From Pseudomonas parafulva (lineage in GTDB: Bacteria > Pseudomonadota > Gammaproteobacteria > Pseudomonadales > Pseudomonadaceae), in NCBI RefSeq assembly GCF_000800255.1, contig NZ_CP009747.1, positions 434,001 through 498,000 on the forward strand: 64,000 nucleotides of DNA, read 5' to 3'. The notes below the pieces were generated by a model that saw nothing but the letters and a program-made list of their open reading frames with translations, was not told the origin of the DNA and did no database searches. Below, in pieces: positions 49,383 through 56,614 of the stretch. Each line of letters begins with the position of its first letter. Within the stretch, counting starts at the first letter, position 1. The translations under genes were made by a program, and so were the position numbers.

Positions 49383-49398
49383 GTGCCCCGTGGGGCAC
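49383..49398. terminator. Short hairpin between pdxJ and cmoB
   Basis: GTGCCCC and GGGGCAC flank GT, a 7-bp stem between two convergent genes (pdxJ and cmoB). No long T run is present. Confidence 0.5.
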
Positions 49399-49408
49399 TT
49401 GCGGCTCT

Positions 49409-50365
49409 CTATTTACGCGCCAGCAATGTGGCCCGGCGCGGCGCTGGCAGGCCTTCGATGGTCTTGCTGTGGTCGGCAGGGTCGAGGAAATCGCTGAGCG
49501 ACTGGTAGCGCATCCAATCGGTGCTGCGCTGTTCCTCGACGCTGGTGACGCTGACATCCACGCAGCGCACGTCGCTGAAACCTGCCCGGCGCAGCAGGCG
49601 CTCCAGGGCCGGCACCGACGGCAGGAACCAGACGTTGCGCATCTGCGCGTAACGGTCTTCGGGCACCAGCATTTGTTGCGCGTCACCTTCGATCACCAGC
49701 GTTTCCAGCACCAGTTCGCCGCCTTTGACCAGGCAGTCCTTCAGCGCCAGCAGGTGCTCGATTGGCGAGCGACGGTGGTAGAACACGCCCATCGAGAACA
49801 CGGTGTCGAACCCTTCCAGATTGGCCGGCAGCTCTTCCAGGGCGAACGGCAGGTGCCAGGCCGGAAGATGCGGGAGGTATTTACTGACAGCCTGGAACTG
49901 GCAGAAGAACAGCCAGTTCGGGTCTACCCCGACCACCAGGTCGGCGCCAGCGCCGAGCATGCGCCACTGGTAGTAGCCGTTGCCACAGCCGACATCCAGC
50001 ACGCGTTTGCCGGTGAGGTTCAGGTGCGGGCTGACCCGCGACCACTTCCAGTCCGAGCGCCATTCGGTGTCCACATGCACGCCGAACAGCTCGAACGGCC
50101 CCTTGCGCCAGGGCGACAGCCCCATCAGCGCCTGATGCATCTGCGCACGGCTGGCGGCATCGCAGTCGCTGTCCAGGCGCAGGCCGTCGACCAGGTCGAG
50201 GGTGCTCGGCGTCAAGGCGGGCAGCGCGTCCAGTGCGCCACGCCAGCGTTCCAGATCGCCGTGGCCTTTTTCCAGCTTGGCATCCAATTGCGCTTGCAGG
50301 CCTTGGGACCAGCGAGCCAGTGGGGTGCCCGCCAGACGGCGGACGAGGGGAGACAGATCGATCAT
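49409..50365 (-). CDS. cmoB: CmoB, tRNA U34 carboxymethyltransferase
   Basis: A 318-residue SAM-dependent enzyme that transfers the carboxymethyl group of carboxy-SAM to hydroxyuridine 34 of tRNA, giving cmo5U. The cofactor motif is [15 protein letters not shown]; family stretches include [16 protein letters not shown] and [19 protein letters not shown] 50365 lies in the 4-base ATGA overlap with cmoA, which fixes the start. Confidence 0.93.
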   Translation of the reverse strand: MIDLSPLVRRLAGTPLARWSQGLQAQLDAKLEKGHGDLERWRGALDALPALTPSTLDLVDGLRLDSDCDAASRAQMHQALMGLSPWRKGPFELFGVHVDTEWRSDWKWSRVSPHLNLTGKRVLDVGCGNGYYQWRMLGAGADLVVGVDPNWLFFCQFQAVSKYLPHLPAWHLPFALEELPANLEGFDTVFSMGVFYHRRSPIEHLLALKDCLVKGGELVLETLVIEGDAQQMLVPEDRYAQMRNVWFLPSVPALERLLRRAGFSDVRCVDVSVTSVEEQRSTDWMRYQSLSDFLDPADHSKTIEGLPAPRRATLLARK

Positions 50366-51105
50366 GGCAGGGCTATCAGCGAGGCGAAGTTTAGGCATTG
50401 GAACCAGGGCACCACTTTGGAGAAACCGGCGGCGCGCAGGCGCTGCTCGTGTGTCTCCAGAGTGTCAGGCTTCATGACGTGCTCGATAGCGCTGCGTTTC
50501 TGGGCAATTTCCAGTTCGCTGTAGCCATTGGCACGTTTGAAGTCCAGATGCAGGTCGTTGAGCAGCGCGTGGCTCTGCGCGTCGTCGAAGCGCAGCTTTT
50601 CCGAGAGCACCAGTGCGCCACCGGGGAGCAGCGCCTGGCGTATGCGGGCCAGCAAGTCGAGGCGTTCGTCTGGGGCGATGAATTGCAGGGTGAAGTTCAT
50701 TGCGACGAACGACGCCGGCTCCAGCGACAGCGCCAGTATGTCGGCCTCCAGTACCTGCACCGGCAGCAGTTCCTGGAACATGGAGTCCTGGGCGGTGAGG
50801 TACTGGCGGCAGCGTTCGACCATCGCTGCCGAGTTGTCCACCGCCATTACCCGGCAGCCGTCAGCGCGCACATGGCGACGCAGCGATTGAGTCACGGCGC
50901 CCAGCGAAGCGCCCAGGTCATACAAGACGCTATGCGGTTGGGCAAAGCGCGCACCCAGCACACCGATGTTCTCGACGATGGTCGGATAGCCGGGCACCGA
51001 GCGCTTGATCATGTCCGGGAACACGCGCACGACGTCTTCGTTGAAGACGAAGTCGGGTACCTGTTCCAGAGGCTGGGCGAATAGGCGGTCTGAGGGGTGG
51101 CTCAC
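50362..51105 (-). CDS. cmoA: CmoA, carboxy-SAM synthase
   Basis: A 247-residue enzyme converting SAM and prephenate to carboxy-SAM, the donor used by CmoB. Family features: [22 protein letters not shown] and the cofactor motif [16 protein letters not shown]. Forms a two-gene operon with cmoB. The 247 bases upstream separate it from the toxin-like cassette on the other strand. Confidence 0.93.
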   Translation of the reverse strand: MSHPSDRLFAQPLEQVPDFVFNEDVVRVFPDMIKRSVPGYPTIVENIGVLGARFAQPHSVLYDLGASLGAVTQSLRRHVRADGCRVMAVDNSAAMVERCRQYLTAQDSMFQELLPVQVLEADILALSLEPASFVAMNFTLQFIAPDERLDLLARIRQALLPGGALVLSEKLRFDDAQSHALLNDLHLDFKRANGYSELEIAQKRSAIEHVMKPDTLETHEQRLRAAGFSKVVPWFQCLNFASLIALP

Positions 51106-51352
51106 AGCGGGCTCGTGCAGTGGATTGAAGGAGGCACATTCTAGCGAAAATCAGGGAACGCCGTCTGCGTGGCAGAGCAGTCTCGGGGCATTTGTCAGTT
51201 TGTCCAATGATCAATGATCTGGCAGAGAGCTGTGTGTTTTCCTCCCACAGGCTGAGCACCGTCCTGACTTTGTGAGCGGCCGTAGACGGTTAAATTGGTT
51301 CCTCAGTAACGCGCTCTCAATTGCAGAAGAGTGTGAGTAGAGGGGAATAATC

Positions 51353-51706
51353 ATGGCGACTGATGTAACTGAGCAGCGGGCGGAGAGTTCTGCTTCAAAA
51401 GCGAGTCTGCCTTTCGATGAGCTCACAGTGGATGAACGGGTTGAGTTCATCCCTCAGCAAATTTTCGATTTCAAAAAGAAAGAGCCGGCTTTTCTATTCA
51501 GTCAAGACAACCTGCGCACCATCAAACGCTACCAGAGGGCGGTGCGACTGCTGCCCAGAGAGCGGCAAGAGATGGTGGCGAACGTAAACTTTACTGCCTT
51601 GGCAATCAGTGCAGATGACTTCTGGTCCTTCCATGAGAATCTGCATCAGCATGTGGATGCGTGGGACGGCGTAGAGGATGCCTGTAAAACAATGGGTGGC
51701 GACTAA
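51353..51706 (+). CDS. N-terminal fragment of the XaxA-like subunit
   Basis: 117 codons that would be made if the TAA at 51704 terminates: start with good AGGGG site and mostly helical sequence (KKKEPAFLFSQDNLRTIKRY, SADDFWSFHENLHQHVDAW). It lacks the hydrophobic hairpin, so on its own it cannot form a pore. Confidence 0.5.
   Translation: MATDVTEQRAESSASKASLPFDELTVDERVEFIPQQIFDFKKKEPAFLFSQDNLRTIKRYQRAVRLLPRERQEMVANVNFTALAISADDFWSFHENLHQHVDAWDGVEDACKTMGGD
51704..51706 (+). other. In-frame TAA inside the XaxA-like gene
   Basis: Context is GGC GAC TAA CAG GTC. A single change of the third base to C or T (TAC or TAT, tyrosine) restores the frame. It is not a known programmed read-through context. 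Confidence 0.85.
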
Positions 51707-51739
51707 CAGGTCTTTTCCGAAAACTTTATCACTGAAGGT

Positions 51740-52540
51740 GTGAAGTTTATTGCCGAACTGAAGAACACGCAGGCAATGGACACGCTGTTGCCAGCGATTC
51801 CGGCCGACAAGATTCCGAGGGCCGCGCTCTCGACAGCGGACATCACATCACTGAAGTCGGCGATCGATCTCTACTTGCCGACCATCCAAGGTGAAATTAC
51901 GGAAATGCTCGCCACCATTCGCCACGTCAAGGCGCTGGTCGATCATTTCGGTGAGCAGATCGACAAGGTCTTGCATCCCAGGGGCTCTGGTCTCTTGGCA
52001 TGTTTGAAGAAAGAAAGTGTCGACAAGAAGATTGCTACGATCGGCGAGCAGTTGATCGCGCTCGACACTGAGATTGAAAAAAAGGTGGCTCAATATGACA
52101 AATTGGTCGGCACGGCGTTTTTCGGGATTGCGTTCGGTCCGATCGGTTTGATCGTGACCGGAGGTATTTACGGGGCGCAAGCGGAAGTGGTGCGCAAGGA
52201 TAAGAATGCATTGATCGAAGAGCGCGATATGTTGGCCACGCAGCAACGTGAACTGTTGGCCGAAATCGAAAATTTCGTGGCCTTGAAGAGGATGGTCACG
52301 GACATTAACTTCAGGTTGGTGGAAGTTCGTGCAGCCGCCAAGAACTTGGAAGGCGTCTGGGTGCTGTTGGAGTCCTACATGTCCGCTTCGATTAAAAAAG
52401 CCACCGCCGTTTCCAGTAACGTGGAACTGAAAAAGTTCATTGTGCAGTTTGAACGCGTCCTCTCGCCTTGGACCAATATTTTGAATATCTGCAAGCAGCT
52501 TTCGGCGATCTTCAACGAAGTACTGGGCGACGCCCTTTAA
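51740..52540 (+). CDS. C-terminal fragment of the XaxA-like subunit
   Basis: The frame after the stop, with GTG 51740 as the first possible start (266 residues). The only SD-like bases (GAAGG) sit about one base before it, too close for efficient restart. It holds the charged helices and the hydrophobic hairpin (about residues 121-146 of this piece) and ends 11 bases before subunit B. Confidence 0.5.
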   Translation: MKFIAELKNTQAMDTLLPAIPADKIPRAALSTADITSLKSAIDLYLPTIQGEITEMLATIRHVKALVDHFGEQIDKVLHPRGSGLLACLKKESVDKKIATIGEQLIALDTEIEKKVAQYDKLVGTAFFGIAFGPIGLIVTGGIYGAQAEVVRKDKNALIEERDMLATQQRELLAEIENFVALKRMVTDINFRLVEVRAAAKNLEGVWVLLESYMSASIKKATAVSSNVELKKFIVQFERVLSPWTNILNICKQLSAIFNEVLGDAL

Positions 52541-52551
52541 GGATGAATAAT

Positions 52552-53493
52552 ATGAAGAGTGCGAACGTCGAAACACCGTTGCCCGATGCCAAAGCGATGC
52601 TCAACATCGAGCGGCAGGCGTTTCAGATTTCCCACCATGGGATCGAATTGCTCCTTCCCGCTGTACGCGAACGCTTGCAGGACATCGCCGAAACCATCAA
52701 AAAGGCCAATGCGCGTTTTTGTGGGAATGTCACGCAGGGCCTGATCGATCTCAATCTCGACTTGGACCCGCTTGGCAGTGTCGCTACCGCCGAGCTCGAT
52801 GAGAACGAACTCGTGACCCTGCGCGCCGACGTGCAGACGACTATCCGGCAGGTGCTGGCCAGCGTAGAGGCTGTGCGCACGTACTCGGTACCTGAGCTCA
52901 CTGAACTGCAACGAACGGCGATACAAGACCTGCAGGAGAACGACAAGACGTTCAAGCAGGTCCAGAGCACGGCCAATACGCGCGAAGCCAAGTTGGCGGA
53001 GATAGACGATAGCCTTGCCACGCTCAATACGCCGACGGTCCGTCAAGCGCTGAGGAACCTGATTCCCGACGACAAGGACATCGATGTCATTCTGGGTCAA
53101 ATGCAGACGCCTGGTATATCGCCGGATCTGATCAAGGCTGCCGTCGGCAAGCTGAACACGCATCTGGACCTACTGGAGCAGGGCCGTGAATACGCCAAAG
53201 TACTTGCGGTCAGAGCACAGATGGCGGACAAGCTCAAGCAGGAGCAGCAGAACCTGGCTGGTCTCAAAGCGCAGCTGGCGCAGAATGACGAAGTGATCAC
53301 CCAATACGGCAGGGCCGGCGAACTGCTCGAGCTCCGCCAGCAGTGGTTGGTGCAGGGATCACTGTTCGTGGATGGGTGGAGTGCCGTGGATTCCGTCCTG
53401 AACAGCAAGGTAGAAGCGGGGCCTCTGTTAGTTGCCTTGCAAGCCGCGCGCGACTACCTGCTGACCGTGCGCAGACGCATTGAGGCGGTTTGA
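52552..53493 (+). CDS. Alpha-xenorhabdolysin (XaxB/YaxB-like) toxin subunit B
   Basis: A 313-residue, almost wholly alpha-helical protein with long coiled-coil stretches (AEIDDSLATL, MADKLKQEQQNLAGLKAQLAQ) and no signal peptide. Its length, helical content and position right after an XaxA-like frame fit the B subunit of the XaxAB/YaxAB binary cytolysin. ATG 52552 is chosen because AAGG at 52539-52542 is 9 bases upstream; ATG 52543 touches that site. The frame is intact. No dedicated secretion gene is adjacent. Confidence 0.7.
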   Translation: MKSANVETPLPDAKAMLNIERQAFQISHHGIELLLPAVRERLQDIAETIKKANARFCGNVTQGLIDLNLDLDPLGSVATAELDENELVTLRADVQTTIRQVLASVEAVRTYSVPELTELQRTAIQDLQENDKTFKQVQSTANTREAKLAEIDDSLATLNTPTVRQALRNLIPDDKDIDVILGQMQTPGISPDLIKAAVGKLNTHLDLLEQGREYAKVLAVRAQMADKLKQEQQNLAGLKAQLAQNDEVITQYGRAGELLELRQQWLVQGSLFVDGWSAVDSVLNSKVEAGPLLVALQAARDYLLTVRRRIEAV

Positions 53494-53499
53494 TGCGGG

Positions 53500-53892
53500 T
53501 CATCTGACCCTGATCGCGCACTCGAACGTCTGCACCGGCTGCACTTCAGGCGCCCACGGTTGTTGATAGACCAATACCAGGTTGCCATCTCCCGGCGCGC
53601 TGGCCTGGAAACGCCAGGTGGATGTCCCGGCAACACCGACCAGACCGCTTTCTTCAGGGCTGCTGTACACCTCTGGACCGAGGCTGCGCAGCACGCTCGA
53701 AGCGGGATCCTTGACCTGCCAGCGGTATCCGGTAGTCGGATTGCTGGTCAGGGTGAGGGTCAGGTTCTGGCCTGGCGCCAGACGCTTGGGGCATTCGCTC
53801 TCGGCGTCCAGTTCGACGGTCTGCCGGGACTGCTGGGCGCAGGCGGTCAGCAATGCAAGGCTCATGGGAAGCAATAGGCGGGGGAGGGTCAT
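53500..53892 (-). CDS. Chagasin-like (I42) protease inhibitor lipoprotein
   Basis: A 130-residue protein with a lipobox (LLPMSLALLTAC) and an I42 inhibitor fold: the loop NPTTGYRW, the segment GVAGTSTWRFQA and the PW of QQPWAPE, the three loops that block cysteine-protease active sites. It probably inhibits papain-like proteases in the periplasm or at the outer membrane. It converges with the xaxB-like gene (6 bases apart) and lies downstream of lon on the same strand. Confidence 0.86.
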   Translation of the reverse strand: MTLPRLLLPMSLALLTACAQQSRQTVELDAESECPKRLAPGQNLTLTLTSNPTTGYRWQVKDPASSVLRSLGPEVYSSPEESGLVGVAGTSTWRFQASAPGDGNLVLVYQQPWAPEVQPVQTFECAIRVR

Positions 53893-53971
53893 GGTGTCTC
53901 CTCAGGCGACGATGGCCTGAGGATAACCGAAGCGGGTGAGCCTGTGGGGCCGGCGCGCGGCCCCCGGCCGA

Positions 53972-56392
53972 TCAGAACAGCACTTTCGCCACGTCGGCGA
54001 AGCGCTTGGCGAAATGCACCGTCAGACCCTCGCGCAGGTACGCCGGCAGTTCCTCGAAGTCGCCCCGGTTGGCCTCGGGCAGGATCAACTCGTGGATTTT
54101 CTGCCGCCGTGCAGCGATCACCTTCTCGCGCACGCCGCCGATGGGCAGCACCTGGCCGGTGAGGGTCAGCTCGCCGGTCATGGCCACGCCCTTTTTCGGC
54201 GCCTGATCGCGGGCCAGCGACAGCAGTGCACTGGCCATGGTCACGCCTGCGCTCGGCCCATCTTTCGGCGTAGCCCCCTCGGGTACGTGCAGGTGAATGA
54301 AGGCCTCATTGAAGAAGCCCGAATCGCCACCGTATTGCTTGAGGTTAGAGCTGACATAGCTATAGGCGATTTCGGCGGACTCTTTCATCACATCTCCCAG
54401 CTTGCCGGTGAGCTTGAAGCCGCGATTGAGGGTGTGCACGCGCGTCGCCTCGATCGGCAGTGTGGCCCCGCCCATGCTGGTCCAGGCCAGGCCTGTGATC
54501 ACGCCTTTGCCCGACAGCACCTGTTCGCTGCGGAACACCGGCATGCCCAGTGCCGGTTCCAGTTCCTTGGGACCGATCTTGAGTTTGGCGTCGGGATTGT
54601 CCAGCAACTTGACCACGGACTTGCGCACCAGTTTGCCTAGCTGTTTTTCCAACTGACGCACGCCGGCCTCGCGGGCATAGCCCTCGATCACCAGGCGCAG
54701 TGCGCTGTCGGAGATGCTCAGGCTGGTCTTGGCCACGCCCGCTTTGTTCAGTTGCTTGGGCCACAGGTGGCGCTTGGCGATGGCCACCTTCTCTTCGGTG
54801 ATGTAACCGGACAGGCGGATCACTTCCATGCGGTCGAGCAGCGGGCCGGGGATCGAGTCGAGGGTGTTGGCGGTGCAGACGAACAGCACCTTGGACAGGT
54901 CCAGGCGCAGGTCCAGGTAATGGTCGAGGAAGTCGACGTTCTGCTCTGGATCGAGGGTTTCCAGCAGCGCCGAGGCGGGGTCGCCCTGGAAGCTCTGGCC
55001 CATCTTGTCGATCTCGTCGAGCATGATGACCGGGTTCATCACTTCGACGTCCTTCAGCGCCTGCACCAGTTTGCCGGGCTGGGCGCCGATGTAGGTGCGG
55101 CGGTGGCCCTTGATCTCGGCCTCGTCGCGCATGCCGCCGACGCTGAAGCGGTAGAACGGCCGGCCCAGGGATTCGGCAATGGACTTGCCAATGCTGGTCT
55201 TGCCCACGCCAGGTGGGCCGACCAGCAGCACGATGGAACCGCTGATTTCACCTTTCCAGGCGCCGACAGCGAGGAACTCGAGGATGCGCTCCTTGATGTC
55301 GTCGAGACCGGCGTGGTGTTGGTCGAGCACTTTGCGCGCGTGCTTGAGGTCGAGCTTGTCCTGGCCATAGAGGCCCCACGGCAACGCGGTGGCCCAGTCC
55401 AGGTAATTGCGGGTGACGGCATACTCAGGCGAGCCCGTCTCGAGAATGGCCAGCTTGCCCATTTCCTCGTCGATGCGTTTTTTCGCCTGATCGGGCAGGG
55501 TCTTGCCTTCCAGGCGCTGCTCGAACTGTTCGAGGTCGGCACTGCGGTCGTCCTTGGTCAGCCCCAGTTCCTGCTGGATGACCTTGAGCTGCTCCTTGAG
55601 GAAGAACTCGCGCTGGTGCTCGCCGATCTGCCGGTTCACCTCGGCGGAGATTTCGTTCTGCAGGCGCGCGACCTCCACTTCCTTGCGCAGCATCGGCAGG
55701 ACTTTTTCCATGCGTTTGAGCATGGGCACGCAATCGAGCACTTCCTGCAACTGATTGCCGGTGGCCGAGGTGAGGGCCGCGGCGAAGTCGGTCAACGGCG
55801 AAGGGTCGTTGGGGCTGAAGCGGTTGAGGTAGTTCTTCAGCTCTTCGCTGTACAGCGGATTGAGCGGCAGCAGTTCTTTGATGGCGTTGATCAGCGCCAT
55901 GCCGTAGGCCTTGACTTCGTCGTTGGGCTCGGTGGGCTGACGCGGGTACTCGACTTCCACGAGATAGGGCGGGCGGTGATGCTTGAGCCAGGTGCGAATG
56001 CGCACACGGGTCAGTCCTTGAGCGACGAACTGCAGTTTGCCGCCCTCGCGACTGGCATGGTGGACCTTCACCAGGGTGCCGTACTCGGGCAGCGCCTTGG
56101 TGTCGAAGTGCCGGTGGTCTTCGGCTGGGGTGTCCATGAAGAACAGCGCGAGGGTGTGATGATCGGTCTTGGCGACGAGGTCGAGGGTTTCCGCCCAGGG
56201 CTCTTCGTTGACGATCACCGGCAGCACCTGCGCGGGGAAGAACGGGCGATTGTGAATGGGGATCACATAGACTTTGTCCGGCAGTTGCTGGCCGGGCAGG
56301 GCGAGGGCATGGCTGGTACTGGACTTGGCGTCGATATGCTCGACTTCGTCGTGCTCGTCGGGGTGATCAGGAAAATCCTGCTGGTCGCTCAT
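53972..56392 (-). CDS. lon: ATP-dependent protease Lon
   Basis: An 806-residue Lon: an N-terminal substrate domain (about 40-245), an AAA+ module with Walker A GPPGVGKTSIGKS and Walker B VIMLDEIDK, and a C-terminal protease with catalytic serine in KDGPSAGVTMAS and its lysine later. Slightly longer than Escherichia coli Lon. Pseudomonas species carry more than one Lon; this is one of them. It is encoded opposite to the toxin cassette. Confidence 0.95.
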   Translation of the reverse strand: MSDQQDFPDHPDEHDEVEHIDAKSSTSHALALPGQQLPDKVYVIPIHNRPFFPAQVLPVIVNEEPWAETLDLVAKTDHHTLALFFMDTPAEDHRHFDTKALPEYGTLVKVHHASREGGKLQFVAQGLTRVRIRTWLKHHRPPYLVEVEYPRQPTEPNDEVKAYGMALINAIKELLPLNPLYSEELKNYLNRFSPNDPSPLTDFAAALTSATGNQLQEVLDCVPMLKRMEKVLPMLRKEVEVARLQNEISAEVNRQIGEHQREFFLKEQLKVIQQELGLTKDDRSADLEQFEQRLEGKTLPDQAKKRIDEEMGKLAILETGSPEYAVTRNYLDWATALPWGLYGQDKLDLKHARKVLDQHHAGLDDIKERILEFLAVGAWKGEISGSIVLLVGPPGVGKTSIGKSIAESLGRPFYRFSVGGMRDEAEIKGHRRTYIGAQPGKLVQALKDVEVMNPVIMLDEIDKMGQSFQGDPASALLETLDPEQNVDFLDHYLDLRLDLSKVLFVCTANTLDSIPGPLLDRMEVIRLSGYITEEKVAIAKRHLWPKQLNKAGVAKTSLSISDSALRLVIEGYAREAGVRQLEKQLGKLVRKSVVKLLDNPDAKLKIGPKELEPALGMPVFRSEQVLSGKGVITGLAWTSMGGATLPIEATRVHTLNRGFKLTGKLGDVMKESAEIAYSYVSSNLKQYGGDSGFFNEAFIHLHVPEGATPKDGPSAGVTMASALLSLARDQAPKKGVAMTGELTLTGQVLPIGGVREKVIAARRQKIHELILPEANRGDFEELPAYLREGLTVHFAKRFADVAKVLF

Positions 56393-56473
56393 GGGGCACC
56401 TGCGTGAATGGCTATGGTGCTTAGATGGGGCGAATGGCTCTGGGTTTCAAGCGGTGCGCGCTTGGCGCGCACC

Positions 56474-56525
56474 GAGCCGCTCGCAGCTCGCTGCGAGCTT
56501 CAAGCTGCAAGCTTCAAGCGGCAAG
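56474..56525. repeat. Direct and inverted repeats between lon and gcd
   Basis: CTCGCAG at 56480 pairs with CTGCGAG at 56491; GCTTCAAGC occurs twice (56497 and 56511). AGCGGCAAG at 56517-56525 also pairs with CTTGCCGCT at 56565-56573, enclosing the gcd terminator. Such GCTTCAAGC/GCTTGAAGC-rich patches are common near terminators in this group. Confidence 0.6.
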
Positions 56526-56556
56526 AAAAAGCGGGACCGCGCAGGCCCCGCTTTTG
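56526..56556 (-). terminator. Terminator of gcd
   Basis: AAAAAGCGGGACC pairs with GGCCCCGCTTTT with one mismatch around GCGCA. On the minus strand the stem ends in a T run, right after the gcd stop region. Confidence 0.75.
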
Positions 56557-56572
56557 CTATCCAGCTTGCCGC

Positions 56573-56614
56573 TCGCTTACAAGCCCGCGCGCTAGCGCGC
56601 GAGCTTGTAAGCGA
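56573..56614. repeat. 42-bp near-perfect palindrome over the gcd stop codon
   Basis: Left arm TCGCTTACAAGC, then C, then the 16-bp perfect core CGCGCGCTAGCGCGCG (56586-56601), then A, then right arm GCTTGTAAGCGA. Twenty of 21 pairs match (only 56585/56602 fails). It covers the last codons and stop of gcd (stop at 56592-56594). Confidence 0.9.

Larger units (their letters stand above)
51353..52540 (+). pseudogene. Alpha-xenorhabdolysin (XaxA/YaxA-like) toxin subunit A, broken by an in-frame stop
   Basis: A 395-codon frame interrupted only by TAA at codon 118 (51704-51706); both sides are in the same frame. The N-terminal part (PFDELTVDERVEFIPQQIFD) and C-terminal part together match the length and build of XaxA/YaxA, the A subunit of a binary alpha-helical pore-forming toxin: long helices and one hydrophobic hairpin at residues 250-275 (FFGIAFGPIGLIVTGG). 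AGGGG lies 8 bases before ATG 51353. Codon and base use is less GC-rich than the neighbours, pointing to acquisition. Subunit B follows by 11 bases and is intact. The family call is by recall of the fold and layout. Confidence 0.72.

Noticed and set aside
54752..56407. 551-codon plus-strand open frame opposite lon
   Set aside because: Antisense to a certain gene; no recognisable fold.
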